In this document: positions 1 through 6,324 of the stretch, in pieces | How positions within the stretch are numbered: the first letter of the stretch is position 1 | Layout of the letters: each line of letters opens with the position of its first letter | Assembly: GCA_910584935.1 (NCBI GenBank) | Contig: CAJUDU010000079.1 | Coordinates: 1-9,856 of the forward strand | DNA from: an uncultured Butyricicoccus sp. | Lineage (GTDB): Bacteria > Bacillota > Clostridia > Oscillospirales > Butyricicoccaceae | DNA: 9,856 bases | Direction: 5' to 3' | Notes under the pieces: generated by a model | Seen by the model: the letters and a program-made list of their open reading frames with translations, nothing else | Told to the model about the DNA's origin: nothing | Databases searched by the model: none | Position numbers and translations under genes: made by a program

Positions 1-51
1 ATTGCTGGCATCTGCAACTTTGACCGCTTAGCTTAATTTCGCAAGAGGTCT
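1..51. mobile_element. possible insertion-sequence end that truncates the recombinase
   Basis: The recombinase reading leftwards from 816 keeps family-like sequence up to residues 'NILTN' (about base 52) and then switches to 'RPLAKLS' and a stop. The complete paralogue in this window continues at the same point with 'ANEKYIGD'. The new sequence starts (minus strand) AGACCTCTTGCGAAATTA, which resembles, from memory only, the terminal inverted repeats of some IS5-like elements. No transposase is visible because the window starts here. Alternatives are a recombination junction or a natural early stop. The break in homology is well supported; its cause is inference. Confidence 0.3.
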
Positions 52-816
52 ATTGGTCAAAATGTTGCGAATTACTTGATGTGACCATGTTTTTACCCCT
101 CGTGCTGTTGGTAAACCTTCACTGTCCAGCATCCTTTTAATGTCTGCCAAACTGCTGCCATCCAGATAACTGCGAAAGATTCTTCGCACAATCTGTGCTT
201 CGGATTCCACGATTTCCGGCTTACCATCTGCACCTTTTTGGTAGCCAAGCAAGGCACGATATTGGAATGCAACATGACCTGCCTCCATACTTTTTTGTTT
301 GCCCCAAGTCACATTTTTACTCAGCGATTCCGACTCTGCCTGCGCAAATCCGCTGAACAATGTCATAATAAATTCACTGGATTGTGTCAGTGTGTCGATG
401 TTCTCTTTTTCAAAAATAACACCAATTCCCCGCGCTTTCAGCATACGTACAGTTTCCAGGCAATCGACAGTATTCCGTGCAAATCTGGACAGTGATTTTG
501 TTAGAATGATGTCAATGCTGCCGCGCTTGCACGCAGCAATCATTCGGTTAAATTCCGTGCGTTTTTGCAGGCTTGTACCTGTAATTCCTTCATCCGCAAA
601 CAGACCTGCCATTTCCCATTCCGGATTTTCCGCAATCTTTTGGGTGTATGTCCTTTTCTGTGATTCATAGCTGTTTAGTTGTTCTTCACTGTCTGTGCTG
701 ACCCGACAATATGCCGCAACACGTATTTTATTACACCTGCGTGATTTTCGTTGGGATATTACATCCCTTGTTGCTGGGATGATTGTTACACGTGGTTCAG
801 AAGTTTTCTGTACCAT
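28..816 (-). CDS. large serine recombinase, C-terminally truncated
   Basis: A site-specific DNA recombinase of the large serine (resolvase/invertase) family, expected to cut and rejoin DNA through a covalent 5'-phosphoserine link. The catalytic domain spans about residues 30-175. It includes YCRVSTD with the presumed nucleophile Ser40 and the conserved arginine motif SLSRFARN (108-115). The 'Recombinase' DNA-binding domain starts near 188 (LLGYQKG) and reaches about 255. The zinc-ribbon and coiled-coil parts present in the 511-aa paralogue at 1453-2988 are missing, so at 262 aa it is about half the usual length. The start is fixed by AGAGGG about 8 nt upstream. It is the last gene of the visible recombinase series, separated from the previous one by 121 bp. 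The truncation falls at a family-conserved position, so the protein is probably unable to recombine fully; the catalytic domain could still dimerise. Family assignment is certain; function of the truncated form is not. Confidence 0.9.
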   Translation of the reverse strand: MVQKTSEPRVTIIPATRDVISQRKSRRCNKIRVAAYCRVSTDSEEQLNSYESQKRTYTQKIAENPEWEMAGLFADEGITGTSLQKRTEFNRMIAACKRGSIDIILTKSLSRFARNTVDCLETVRMLKARGIGVIFEKENIDTLTQSSEFIMTLFSGFAQAESESLSKNVTWGKQKSMEAGHVAFQYRALLGYQKGADGKPEIVESEAQIVRRIFRSYLDGSSLADIKRMLDSEGLPTARGVKTWSHQVIRNILTNRPLAKLS

Positions 817-937
817 GAAAATCCCTCTTTTCTTCAGCTGTTATGCGTTAAAATATACGGATAACTTCCTCTTTAGATGATCTTATAATATGTAAATTTC
901 CTGTTTAGAATCTTTCTGTTTTCCCAGTCAGTTTTGC

Positions 938-1456
938 TTATTTCAAACAGTCATATCTTGCGGATACTGCTTTCAAAATCAATTGCATGATCTCTTGTGG
1001 ATTGTTCGGATTCTCCATTTCACGCCGGATCATATTTTCCAATTTGAATACTTCATCCGATGGCTGATAATCTTGTATTTCCATTTTTTGATGTGATTCC
1101 GGCTGCACCTGAATATTCTTCTCTCTTGATGCACGGTTCTGCTTTTTTCCTGCAGTTTTACTACGAATGATGACTTGAACAGCTTGAAAATCTTCTGATT
1201 GGATGATTTCTGGATATCCGCTTTCCCCTGTATAACGTGGATTTTCTAACATCCTTTTAATCTTATGCTTATTCCAAGATGCTGAATCCTCACTATACGG
1301 GATGTTTTCTGCATTTAACAAGTCGGATATCTGCTGATATGATTCACCTAACTGGTAAATCTCAAAGATCCTTTTCACAATTTTGGCTTCCTGCGGATGT
1401 ATGGCAAATGTACCGTTTTCAATTGTATATCCATATAAAATCTTGCGATTTTTCAT
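938..1456 (-). CDS. recombinase-domain protein lacking the catalytic domain
   Basis: A 172-aa protein related to the middle part of large serine recombinases. Residues 8-75 (from YGYTIENG, through AKIVKRIFEIYQLGESYQQI, to IKRMLENPRYTG) match the 'Recombinase' DNA-binding domain. There is no resolvase domain and no Ser nucleophile motif. The tail (about 100-172) is polar with a short helical stretch and no zinc-ribbon cysteines. The ATG overlaps the stop of the upstream 511-aa recombinase as ATGA (1453-1456), with AGGAG 8 nt before the start, so the two are probably translationally coupled. Short catalytic-less recombinase paralogues beside full-length ones occur in clostridial elements with several serine recombinases. 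A role as a DNA-binding accessory factor or recombination directionality partner is plausible but inferred. It does not look like a recent frameshift product, because it has its own start and ribosome binding site. Confidence 0.8.
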   Translation of the reverse strand: MKNRKILYGYTIENGTFAIHPQEAKIVKRIFEIYQLGESYQQISDLLNAENIPYSEDSASWNKHKIKRMLENPRYTGESGYPEIIQSEDFQAVQVIIRSKTAGKKQNRASREKNIQVQPESHQKMEIQDYQPSDEVFKLENMIRREMENPNNPQEIMQLILKAVSARYDCLK

Positions 1457-2988
1457 CGGCTGTTCTCCTGTAAATGTTCCGTAAATTCCAGTCCACCGAA
1501 CAGTCGGAACCGAATGCAGGTTTGCGATTCTGCAATGATTTTCTGGGCCAGATTCGCGAATAGTTCCTCATCGAAAATTTCCAGGTTTTCTGCACCATGT
1601 TGGATAATCTCTGCAACCTGCCGCAGGGTTTCTATGGTTTCATCGACATCTTCATTTTTTAACATTTGCCGCCGCTTTGCACGCAGTTTCGTTAGTTTTA
1701 CATCGATTTCACTCCGTTTTGCAATGCAGGCATCCATATCTAGAAGCCCCATTCGCTGCAGCTGATTGATTTTGTGGTTCTGTTCCGCAGCTTCAGCAAT
1801 CGTTTTGTTAATTTCCAACATTACAGAATTATTCCGCTGTAATGTCTTGTTTAATTCATCCAGTTGTTGAAACATCGGTGCTAAAATAACATCCTGATGC
1901 TGTTTCAGCTTGTTATACATTCGGATAAATGCGGCATAAATTTCTGTTTCAGGGATTCTGCCGATTGGACATTCCGAAGCATCATCATTATGTTTTCGGC
2001 AAACCCATACAACATATCCTCTCTTAGTCTGCCGCCTGCAAAATGGTGTTCCACATCTTCCACAAACCATTTTTCGTGTTAAGGGATATACTTTTTCATC
2101 CTGCATTTCTCGTTTTGCTCTGCGTTTCCGCAGTTTTTGCGCTTGCGCGAAAACTTCATGTGTTATGATTGCTGGGTGTGTATTTCGGATGTAATATTGC
2201 TCTTTTTCACCATGATTATCTTTCTCAGTGAAGGGTAACATTTCGGATGTATATGTTTTCTGACATAAGGAATCGCCAATATATTTTTCATTGGCAATCA
2301 TATATTTGATTTGTCCAATATTCAGGTTTATCCCGTTGTCATTTAACATTTTCACTATATGCCGAATGCTTTTCCCTTGCACATATTGTTGGAAAATCCA
2401 GCGGACAATTTCCGCTTCTTCCGGCACAATTTCAAGGAATTTTTTGTTTTTCAGGCGATATCCATATGGTGCGTTACAGGTAATAAACTCCCCGCGCTGC
2501 ATCCGCCGCTGGTAACTGATCCGCAGATTTTGCGAAATGGATATAGATTCCTGCTGCGCTAATGCGCCAGAAACACTTACCAGCAATTCTGTGGAAAGTG
2601 TTTCCGTCTGAATGTTATCTTCTTCAAATTCAACTGTGACGCCAAGTGCCATCAGTTCCCGCAATGCGACCAGACAATCACGAGTATTTCGTGCAAATCT
2701 GGAGATTGATTTCACCAAAATTTTATCGATCTTGCCTTTTCGACAATCCCGAAGCAAGCGGTTGAAATCTTCACGCTTGTCCATCCTCGTACCAGTCAAA
2801 CCTTCATCCGCATAGATATCTACAAATTCCCAACCATCATGCGCTTCAATTTTTGCCGTATAACTTCGGATTTGCGCCGCATAGGAATGAAGCTGGTCGT
2901 CAGAATCCGAACTGACCCGGCAATATGCCGCAACCCGCAAAATCTTATTTTGCATGATTGTAGGCGGGATAATCTTCACTTTTCCCAT
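1453..2988 (-). CDS. large serine recombinase (site-specific integrase), complete
   Basis: A full-length 511-aa large serine recombinase, probably the main integrase/excisionase of the mobile element. Domains in order: resolvase catalytic domain about 17-160, with YCRVSSD (presumed nucleophile Ser26) and SISRFARN (94-101); 'Recombinase' domain about 175-285 (PYGYRLKNK, then YMIANEKYIGD); zinc ribbon about 302-345 with C309, C312, C330 and C340 as likely ligands; helical/coiled-coil region about 370-445; short C-terminal domain. A strong AGAGGTGA lies 8 nt before the ATG. It follows a small SHOCT-like gene by 64 bp and runs into the next recombinase gene through an ATGA overlap. Known family members integrate phages, ICEs and SCC-like elements at attP/attB sites; the sites used here cannot be identified from the window. 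All catalytic and zinc residues expected are present, so it should be active. Confidence 0.95.
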   Translation of the reverse strand: MGKVKIIPPTIMQNKILRVAAYCRVSSDSDDQLHSYAAQIRSYTAKIEAHDGWEFVDIYADEGLTGTRMDKREDFNRLLRDCRKGKIDKILVKSISRFARNTRDCLVALRELMALGVTVEFEEDNIQTETLSTELLVSVSGALAQQESISISQNLRISYQRRMQRGEFITCNAPYGYRLKNKKFLEIVPEEAEIVRWIFQQYVQGKSIRHIVKMLNDNGINLNIGQIKYMIANEKYIGDSLCQKTYTSEMLPFTEKDNHGEKEQYYIRNTHPAIITHEVFAQAQKLRKRRAKREMQDEKVYPLTRKMVCGRCGTPFCRRQTKRGYVVWVCRKHNDDASECPIGRIPETEIYAAFIRMYNKLKQHQDVILAPMFQQLDELNKTLQRNNSVMLEINKTIAEAAEQNHKINQLQRMGLLDMDACIAKRSEIDVKLTKLRAKRRQMLKNEDVDETIETLRQVAEIIQHGAENLEIFDEELFANLAQKIIAESQTCIRFRLFGGLEFTEHLQENSR

Positions 2989-3052
2989 ATAAAATCACCT
3001 CTTTTCCTATCTTTACAACAACATTACTACACCTTTTCGCAAATATCCAGCA

Positions 3053-3202
3053 CTATTCCCAAACACTTGCCGGACGGTATTCCTGCGTGGCAAGATCTTT
3101 TGCGACAGCAAATTCTTCTGCTGTCAACAGGCCGCGCTTGAACAATTTCTTCAACAATTCCAAGATAATAATGTAGGCAATTTCATTCTTGATATTTAAC
3201 AT
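3053..3202 (-). CDS. small SHOCT-like protein preceding the recombinases
   Basis: A 49-aa ORF. The C-terminal half, with LKKLFKRGLLTAEEF followed by AVAKDLA, fits the SHOCT pattern (short helical pair, Leu-rich helix, 'G-L-L-T-x-E-E-F'). SHOCT domains are small helical modules often found at protein C-termini and probably mediate oligomerisation or DNA/protein contacts. An in-frame ATG at 3208 would overlap the helicase stop as ATGA, but GGAG would then be only 2 nt away; the ATG at 3202 has GGAG at 8 nt and is preferred. The gene sits 2 bp after the helicase gene and 64 bp before the 511-aa recombinase, all on the same strand, so it is very likely co-transcribed. Standalone SHOCT-like ORFs beside serine recombinases are, as far as I recall, recurrent in Clostridia, which suggests an accessory role in recombination. 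That role is inference. Confidence 0.75.
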   Translation of the reverse strand: MLNIKNEIAYIIILELLKKLFKRGLLTAEEFAVAKDLATQEYRPASVWE

Positions 3203-3204
3203 TT

Positions 3205-5133
3205 TCATGACTCCATAAAATAATCTTTAGTTTTCTTTTCGTGGATAAATTTCTGAACATCCTTCAGTTCAGATGTGATCTGCATCTTCGGCAAAGTCCG
3301 CCGGACATCATCAAAATAACGCTGTCCTTTTGCTGCACGTTCATCCAGAATCGCAATCACACAACTGTCATTTTCGGTACGGATTACCCGTCCAAAACCC
3401 TGTTTTAATTTAATTTGCATATCTGGAACAACAATTGCGCGGATAAACTCCTGCAATGTTGAATAATTACTTTTTAGGTGGTTTTGCATCTCATCCGGAT
3501 AAGGAAACGGCAAGCGCGGAATCACCAGCAACGACACACAATCACCTGAAAAATCGAATCCTTCCCATGCTGCACCTGCCGCCAGCAGTACACTTCCTGG
3601 ACAACATTTAAACTGTTTCAGGATATGCTTTGCATTTCGGCTCATAGTGAACAATGGGTACGGTAACTTCGCGGCATTCAGCCGGATTTGTACTGCTGAC
3701 ATGACTGCATAAGATGTGAACAATATTAGTCCATGTCCATGTGTTGCGTACAGCAAAGCAGTGATTTCCTGCGATATTTGGTCGAAATACGCCTTGCTTT
3801 TCTGTTTCGGCGGTGAATTTGGTAAGTACAGCAGGCAGTTTTTCTCATAGTCAAAGGGCGAAAGAGAAACAGATTCTGTAACACGATGATTGCCTAACAA
3901 ACCGACTTCTGCTTTGAATCTGCTGAAATCTTCCCCCACAGAAAGTGTGCCGGATGTTAATATGATCGGTTGCTGCCTGCTCCAAAATATGCGGTTTAGC
4001 TGGTCTAATAAGTTCAAAACTGCCGCACAGAATTTTGGATTTTCATCCTCGTCTATTGCAATATATCGGAACATTTCATCTGAATCTGAACATAAAACTT
4101 CTGTCATGGATAGTAGTTTTTTCAGTTTTTGCTGTGTAGATTTAGATAATGATGCTCCTGTCTTTTCGTCAATATTCTGCAAGATTCGATAAATTGCCGA
4201 CAGTATCGGAAGAAAGTTTGGGAAATCTAAAGATGTTGCTGATGTTTCCGTTTTCGCACACAGTTTTTTCTGCAGAATCCCCAAAAATCCTTGCAGGTTC
4301 TTCGCTTCTGCAAAACATTTTTCTTTCTTCAGACTGTCAATTATCGCTTGAATATCTTCTAATTCAAGTGATATTCCGAACATTTGCTGTGCCGCTTCCG
4401 GCAGTTTATGTGCTTCATCAATAATCAGAACAGCACTGTCCGGAAGGATGGTTTTACGTCCACTGGTACGATGAATCGCATCTGCCAACAACAGATTATG
4501 ATTGCATATCTGAAACAAATATCGGTTTAGCCCGCAAGATTTCACAAATAATTGATATCTGCAATTATTTCTCTTGCAATCACAATGTTCCGGAACATGG
4601 ATTTGCTCTAAATTGTGCTTGCTAATATGCTTTATCGCATCAATATCCAACTTCGTCCGCAGGGAGAGCAGCGTTTTTGCTGCTCTCCTGTTCTTTTCTT
4701 TGAAGTGAATCCTTTGCAAGTGGCGCTCTAACCGTTCATCGCACACATAGTGCGATTTTCCTTTACGGACAACTGCCCGGATTGGGCTATGTATTATGCC
4801 ATCATTCAGCAAAGTCTTTGACAAAAACGGCAGGTACTCATTTTGTATCGCGTTTTGCAGCGCAATGCTGGATGTGGATATAATCAGTGGCTGGAAAGGT
4901 TGCCCACTTTCTGTGCCGCTGATATGGTATACAATTCCTGCCGCCAAATATGCGTAAGTTTTGCCAATTCCAGTTCCTGCATCACATAATGCAATCTTTT
5001 TGTCGAACATTGTATCCAGTATCCGATGACTGAGCCGGATTTGTTCTGCCCGTTCCGGCATACCACACTTTGGCAGCAGTGCTTTGAAAATATGCTCCAG
5101 TTTTTCATGGGCATCTTTGATTTTTGTGATCAT
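3205..5133 (-). CDS. DinG/XPD-type ATP-dependent DNA helicase
   Basis: A 642-aa superfamily 2 helicase of the DinG/XPD/Rad3 group, which moves 5' to 3' on single-stranded DNA and uses an Fe-S cluster to split the duplex. Walker A DAGTGIGKT (51-59), DEAH box IIDEAH (237-242), motif III-like LTSGTL (392-397), motif V region AAWEGFDFSG (521-530) and motif VI QGFGRVIR (578-585) are all visible. Candidate Fe-S ligands are C131, C184/C186, C191 and C200. The CDCKRNNC cluster is recognisable, but the spacing from C191 to C200 is longer than in typical DinG proteins. No exonuclease domain is fused, and the length is close to Bacillus-type DinG. AGAGG lies 11 nt before the ATG. It heads a same-strand series with the SHOCT-like gene and the recombinases, so it may help process or transfer the element's DNA; it could equally be a repair helicase carried as cargo. 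Confidence 0.9.
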   Translation of the reverse strand: MITKIKDAHEKLEHIFKALLPKCGMPERAEQIRLSHRILDTMFDKKIALCDAGTGIGKTYAYLAAGIVYHISGTESGQPFQPLIISTSSIALQNAIQNEYLPFLSKTLLNDGIIHSPIRAVVRKGKSHYVCDERLERHLQRIHFKEKNRRAAKTLLSLRTKLDIDAIKHISKHNLEQIHVPEHCDCKRNNCRYQLFVKSCGLNRYLFQICNHNLLLADAIHRTSGRKTILPDSAVLIIDEAHKLPEAAQQMFGISLELEDIQAIIDSLKKEKCFAEAKNLQGFLGILQKKLCAKTETSATSLDFPNFLPILSAIYRILQNIDEKTGASLSKSTQQKLKKLLSMTEVLCSDSDEMFRYIAIDEDENPKFCAAVLNLLDQLNRIFWSRQQPIILTSGTLSVGEDFSRFKAEVGLLGNHRVTESVSLSPFDYEKNCLLYLPNSPPKQKSKAYFDQISQEITALLYATHGHGLILFTSYAVMSAVQIRLNAAKLPYPLFTMSRNAKHILKQFKCCPGSVLLAAGAAWEGFDFSGDCVSLLVIPRLPFPYPDEMQNHLKSNYSTLQEFIRAIVVPDMQIKLKQGFGRVIRTENDSCVIAILDERAAKGQRYFDDVRRTLPKMQITSELKDVQKFIHEKKTKDYFMES

Positions 5134-5163
5134 TCGAGATATTTCCTCTCAAATTTTATGATT

Positions 5164-5301
5164 TCATCGTATTTGCAGCTCGCACCCCCGATGAAAAAGG
5201 GAACAATTCGGGCAGGCTGGCAGCCTCCGCGGGCATATTCCAAGGGTCTTTACTGCTTTCAACCCAAGGGCAGCTCTCCTGTCTGATGTGCAGGTCGACA
5301 T
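5164..5301 (-). CDS. possible 45-aa cysteine-containing micro-ORF
   Basis: The ORF starts at an ATG immediately following the TAG of the preceding micro-ORF and continues in the same frame, ending 30 bp before the helicase start. The product is basic with five cysteines; the second half has 'CPRRLPACPNC' and then 'HRGC', which could bind a metal. There is no separate Shine-Dalgarno, so translation would require re-initiation or readthrough of the TAG. It lies inside the hairpin-rich region, so the open frame may be accidental. No family is recognised. Confidence 0.2.
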   Translation of the reverse strand: MSTCTSDRRAALGLKAVKTLGICPRRLPACPNCSLFHRGCELQIR

Positions 5302-5436
5302 CTACGTATCATTATCTCCTGGAGCATCGTCATCGCGAACAGTTTTGCCAAAACTGCTCCGCTGCCGTATGAAATCGCTCGCCAAAAAGGATTTTGCTCC
5401 CTTCCAGGTCATGGCGCATACGGCAGCTTTGCTCAT
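5302..5436 (-). CDS. possible 44-aa micro-ORF in the structured leader
   Basis: An ATG-started frame of 44 codons containing 'TWKGAKSFLASDFIRQRS' and an acidic end 'DDDAPGDNDT', terminated by TAG and followed with no gap by the ATG of a second in-frame ORF. The residue mix is protein-like, but the ribosome binding site is poor (GGGG about 3 nt before the ATG) and the frame is open 66 codons upstream to a TGA without a better start. It spans the strongest stem of the region, so coding and structure would have to coexist. No function is recognised; a degenerate gene interrupted by the TAG is one alternative. Confidence 0.2.
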   Translation of the reverse strand: MSKAAVCAMTWKGAKSFLASDFIRQRSSFGKTVRDDDAPGDNDT

Positions 5437-5548
5437 CTGCCCCGGGCTGTACCCGATTGCTGATTCTTCAATTTTCAAGGTCCAATGTAAAGGTCCTATT
5501 CAACCCCTATACTTCTTATCCCGAAATATTCGGGGGTGCAAACCCTAT

Positions 5549-5580
5549 TTCTCAAAAAAACTTTTTAATTTTTTTGAGAA
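5549..5580 (-). terminator. 12-bp inverted repeat over the 3' end of the sigma-like gene
   Basis: TTCTCAAAAAAA (5549-5560) and TTTTTTTGAGAA (5569-5580) form a perfect 12-bp stem with an 8-nt loop. The last codons and the TGA of the sigma-like gene lie within it. As an intrinsic terminator it is weak, because the stem is nearly all A/T and no clean T-run follows. It may instead protect the mRNA 3' end or slow ribosomes at the T7 run. Confidence 0.35.
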
Positions 5581-6037
5581 TGCGTTCTTTGCGTTTGTGG
5601 ATTGCCATATCCGAAACGCCAATCTTCCTTGCATATTCCCGAATTGGAACCTCATCGAAATACAGTGTCTGAATCAGCTGCTTTTCATCCGCAGTCAATG
5701 CAGCAAGTGCAGTAATAAGCTGCGCTTTATGTACCTCAAGCTTGTGTTGTTCTTCTTTTTCAAGCACAACATCTTCTGCTGATGGTGTATTGTCATCTGC
5801 ATACAAGTGAAGCGGAATCCCCTGCTCTTTCAGGTATTCCAGCGAAACCTCACGCATACCAGACTGCCACGCTTGTTCCTCAAGGTAACGCTCCCTGCGA
5901 TCCATTTGAGAATACGCCAGGAACACTTCCTCCGTGACTTCAACATCAACACCATCCACAGTGATGATATTTGCGATAACCTGCCCATTTTCATCATAAA
6001 CGCGGCGATAATTGCGTTCTTTCTGCCATTTTTTCAT
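5552..6037 (-). CDS. sigma-70 region 4-like DNA-binding regulator of a mobile element
   Basis: A 161-aa protein whose C-terminal part (about 105-157) is a sigma-70 region 4-like helix-turn-helix: LTADEKQLIQTLYFDEVPI, then REYARKIGVSDMAIHKRK and a basic tail. The N-terminal part is hydrophilic, starts with a short 'YDENGQVIANIITVDGVDVEVTEEVF' type segment, and contains no sigma region 2, so it is not a full sigma factor. Proteins of this architecture are common in clostridial ICEs and prophages, where they are annotated as sigma-70 family or phage transcriptional activators. The ATG at 6037 has GGAG 8 nt upstream, but that sequence lies within a perfect hairpin (6045-6085), so translation is probably controlled. 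It is followed by the structured region and the helicase operon, which it might activate; this is inference. Confidence 0.75.
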   Translation of the reverse strand: MKKWQKERNYRRVYDENGQVIANIITVDGVDVEVTEEVFLAYSQMDRRERYLEEQAWQSGMREVSLEYLKEQGIPLHLYADDNTPSAEDVVLEKEEQHKLEVHKAQLITALAALTADEKQLIQTLYFDEVPIREYARKIGVSDMAIHKRKERILKKIKKFF

Positions 6038-6044
6038 CGTATGT

Positions 6045-6085
6045 TCTCCAATCTTGATTTTTTTGCGGAAACCTAAGATTGGAGA
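6045..6085 (-). promoter_or_regulatory. hairpin sequestering the ribosome binding site of the sigma-like gene
   Basis: TCTCCAATCTT (6045-6055) and AAGATTGGAGA (6075-6085) are perfect 11-bp inverted repeats with a 19-nt loop. In the minus-strand mRNA the arm nearest the gene contains GGAG, the Shine-Dalgarno 8 nt from the ATG at 6037, so the fold would hide it. The outer arm begins directly after the TAA of a 14-codon ORF. A ribosome terminating there would cover the outer arm and release the Shine-Dalgarno. The fold is seen directly; the coupling mechanism is inferred. Confidence 0.6.
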
Positions 6086-6130
6086 TTATGGATATTTCGC
6101 GATGTATGCTTCCCACTGACAGGTTTTCAT
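6086..6130 (-). CDS. possible 14-aa leader peptide MKTCQWEAYIAKYP
   Basis: A 14-codon ORF with its own ATG and GGAG 8 nt upstream; the TAA is adjacent to the first base of the RBS-masking hairpin of the sigma-like gene. The size, ribosome binding site and position are those of a leader peptide in translational attenuation or coupling. It may instead be the short remnant of a former upstream gene, since the peptide has an ordinary composition and no obvious stalling motif apart from a terminal Pro before the stop, which is a known slow-termination context. Confidence 0.35.
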   Translation of the reverse strand: MKTCQWEAYIAKYP

Positions 6131-6288
6131 TGCCCTGACTCCATTTCAGGAAACAATAAGAAACACGTAATGTTTTCTGTTTAACAACTTTGCATATACA
6201 AAACAGCTTCTTTTGTGTCCTTTTGAAGATGTAGGGAAGTCTTAAAATGTGGTTTTGCATTTTTCATGCAATAAAAAGCACAAAACAA

Positions 6289-6324
6289 AAATATAGGAAC
6301 AGCTTTTAAGCTGTTCCTATATTT
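6289..6324 (-). terminator. strong intrinsic terminator after the holin gene
   Basis: AAATATAGGAACAGCT and AGCTGTTCCTATATTT pair over 16 bp around a 4-nt loop (TTTA on the plus strand). The hairpin starts directly after the holin stop codon (6325-6327), and on the minus strand it is followed by TTTTTGTTTTG. The A-run on the other side means it could also stop plus-strand transcripts. It implies that the sigma-like gene downstream has its own promoter within 6131-6288; I see no convincing consensus there. Confidence 0.8.

Larger units (their letters stand above)
5162..5535 (-). ncRNA. candidate structured RNA / long structured leader of the helicase operon
   Basis: This stretch between the sigma-like gene and the helicase is visibly richer in G+C than its surroundings and dense in inverted repeats. 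The best is a perfect 11-bp stem GCTGCCGTATG (5361-5371) with CATACGGCAGC (5417-5427), continued inside by CGCCA (5380-5384) with TGGCG (5412-5416). Others are CAGTTTTG/CAAAACTG (5340-5356), GGAGCA/TGCTCC (5321-5326 with 5355-5360, competing), GATGT/ACATC (5285-5302), AGGCT/AGCCT (5214-5226), an 8-bp pair TTTCATCG/CGATGAAA (5162-5169 with 5189-5196), and CCCGAA/TTCGGG (5520-5534). Minus-strand transcription is assumed because both flanking genes read that way. It could be a trans-acting RNA, a cis-regulatory leader or an origin of transfer. It does not match tmRNA, RNase P or 6S RNA as I know them. Two small ORFs overlap it. Confidence 0.4.

Noticed and set aside
238..670. Plus-strand open frames opposite the truncated recombinase
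   Set aside because: They are antisense shadows of a gene with clear catalytic motifs and have no ribosome binding site or family resemblance.
5395..5410. SRP RNA-like motif (CTGGAAGGGAGCA on the minus strand)
   Set aside because: It resembles the GGAA tetraloop region of SRP RNA, but the flanking helices and the symmetric loop do not fit; chance similarity is likely.
5288..5782. 164-codon plus-strand frame across the structured region
   Set aside because: It runs antisense into the sigma-like gene, has low-complexity Phe/Cys-rich ends and no good ribosome binding site.
5994..6260. 88-codon minus-strand frame overlapping the leader peptide and sigma start
   Set aside because: It is in another frame, overlaps the sigma-like gene, and has no Shine-Dalgarno and no recognisable domain.
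6255..6271. TTGCAT/ATGCAA stem between the holin terminator and the leader
   Set aside because: It is a 6-bp stem with no T-run in either direction and no gene start near it; no function can be supported.
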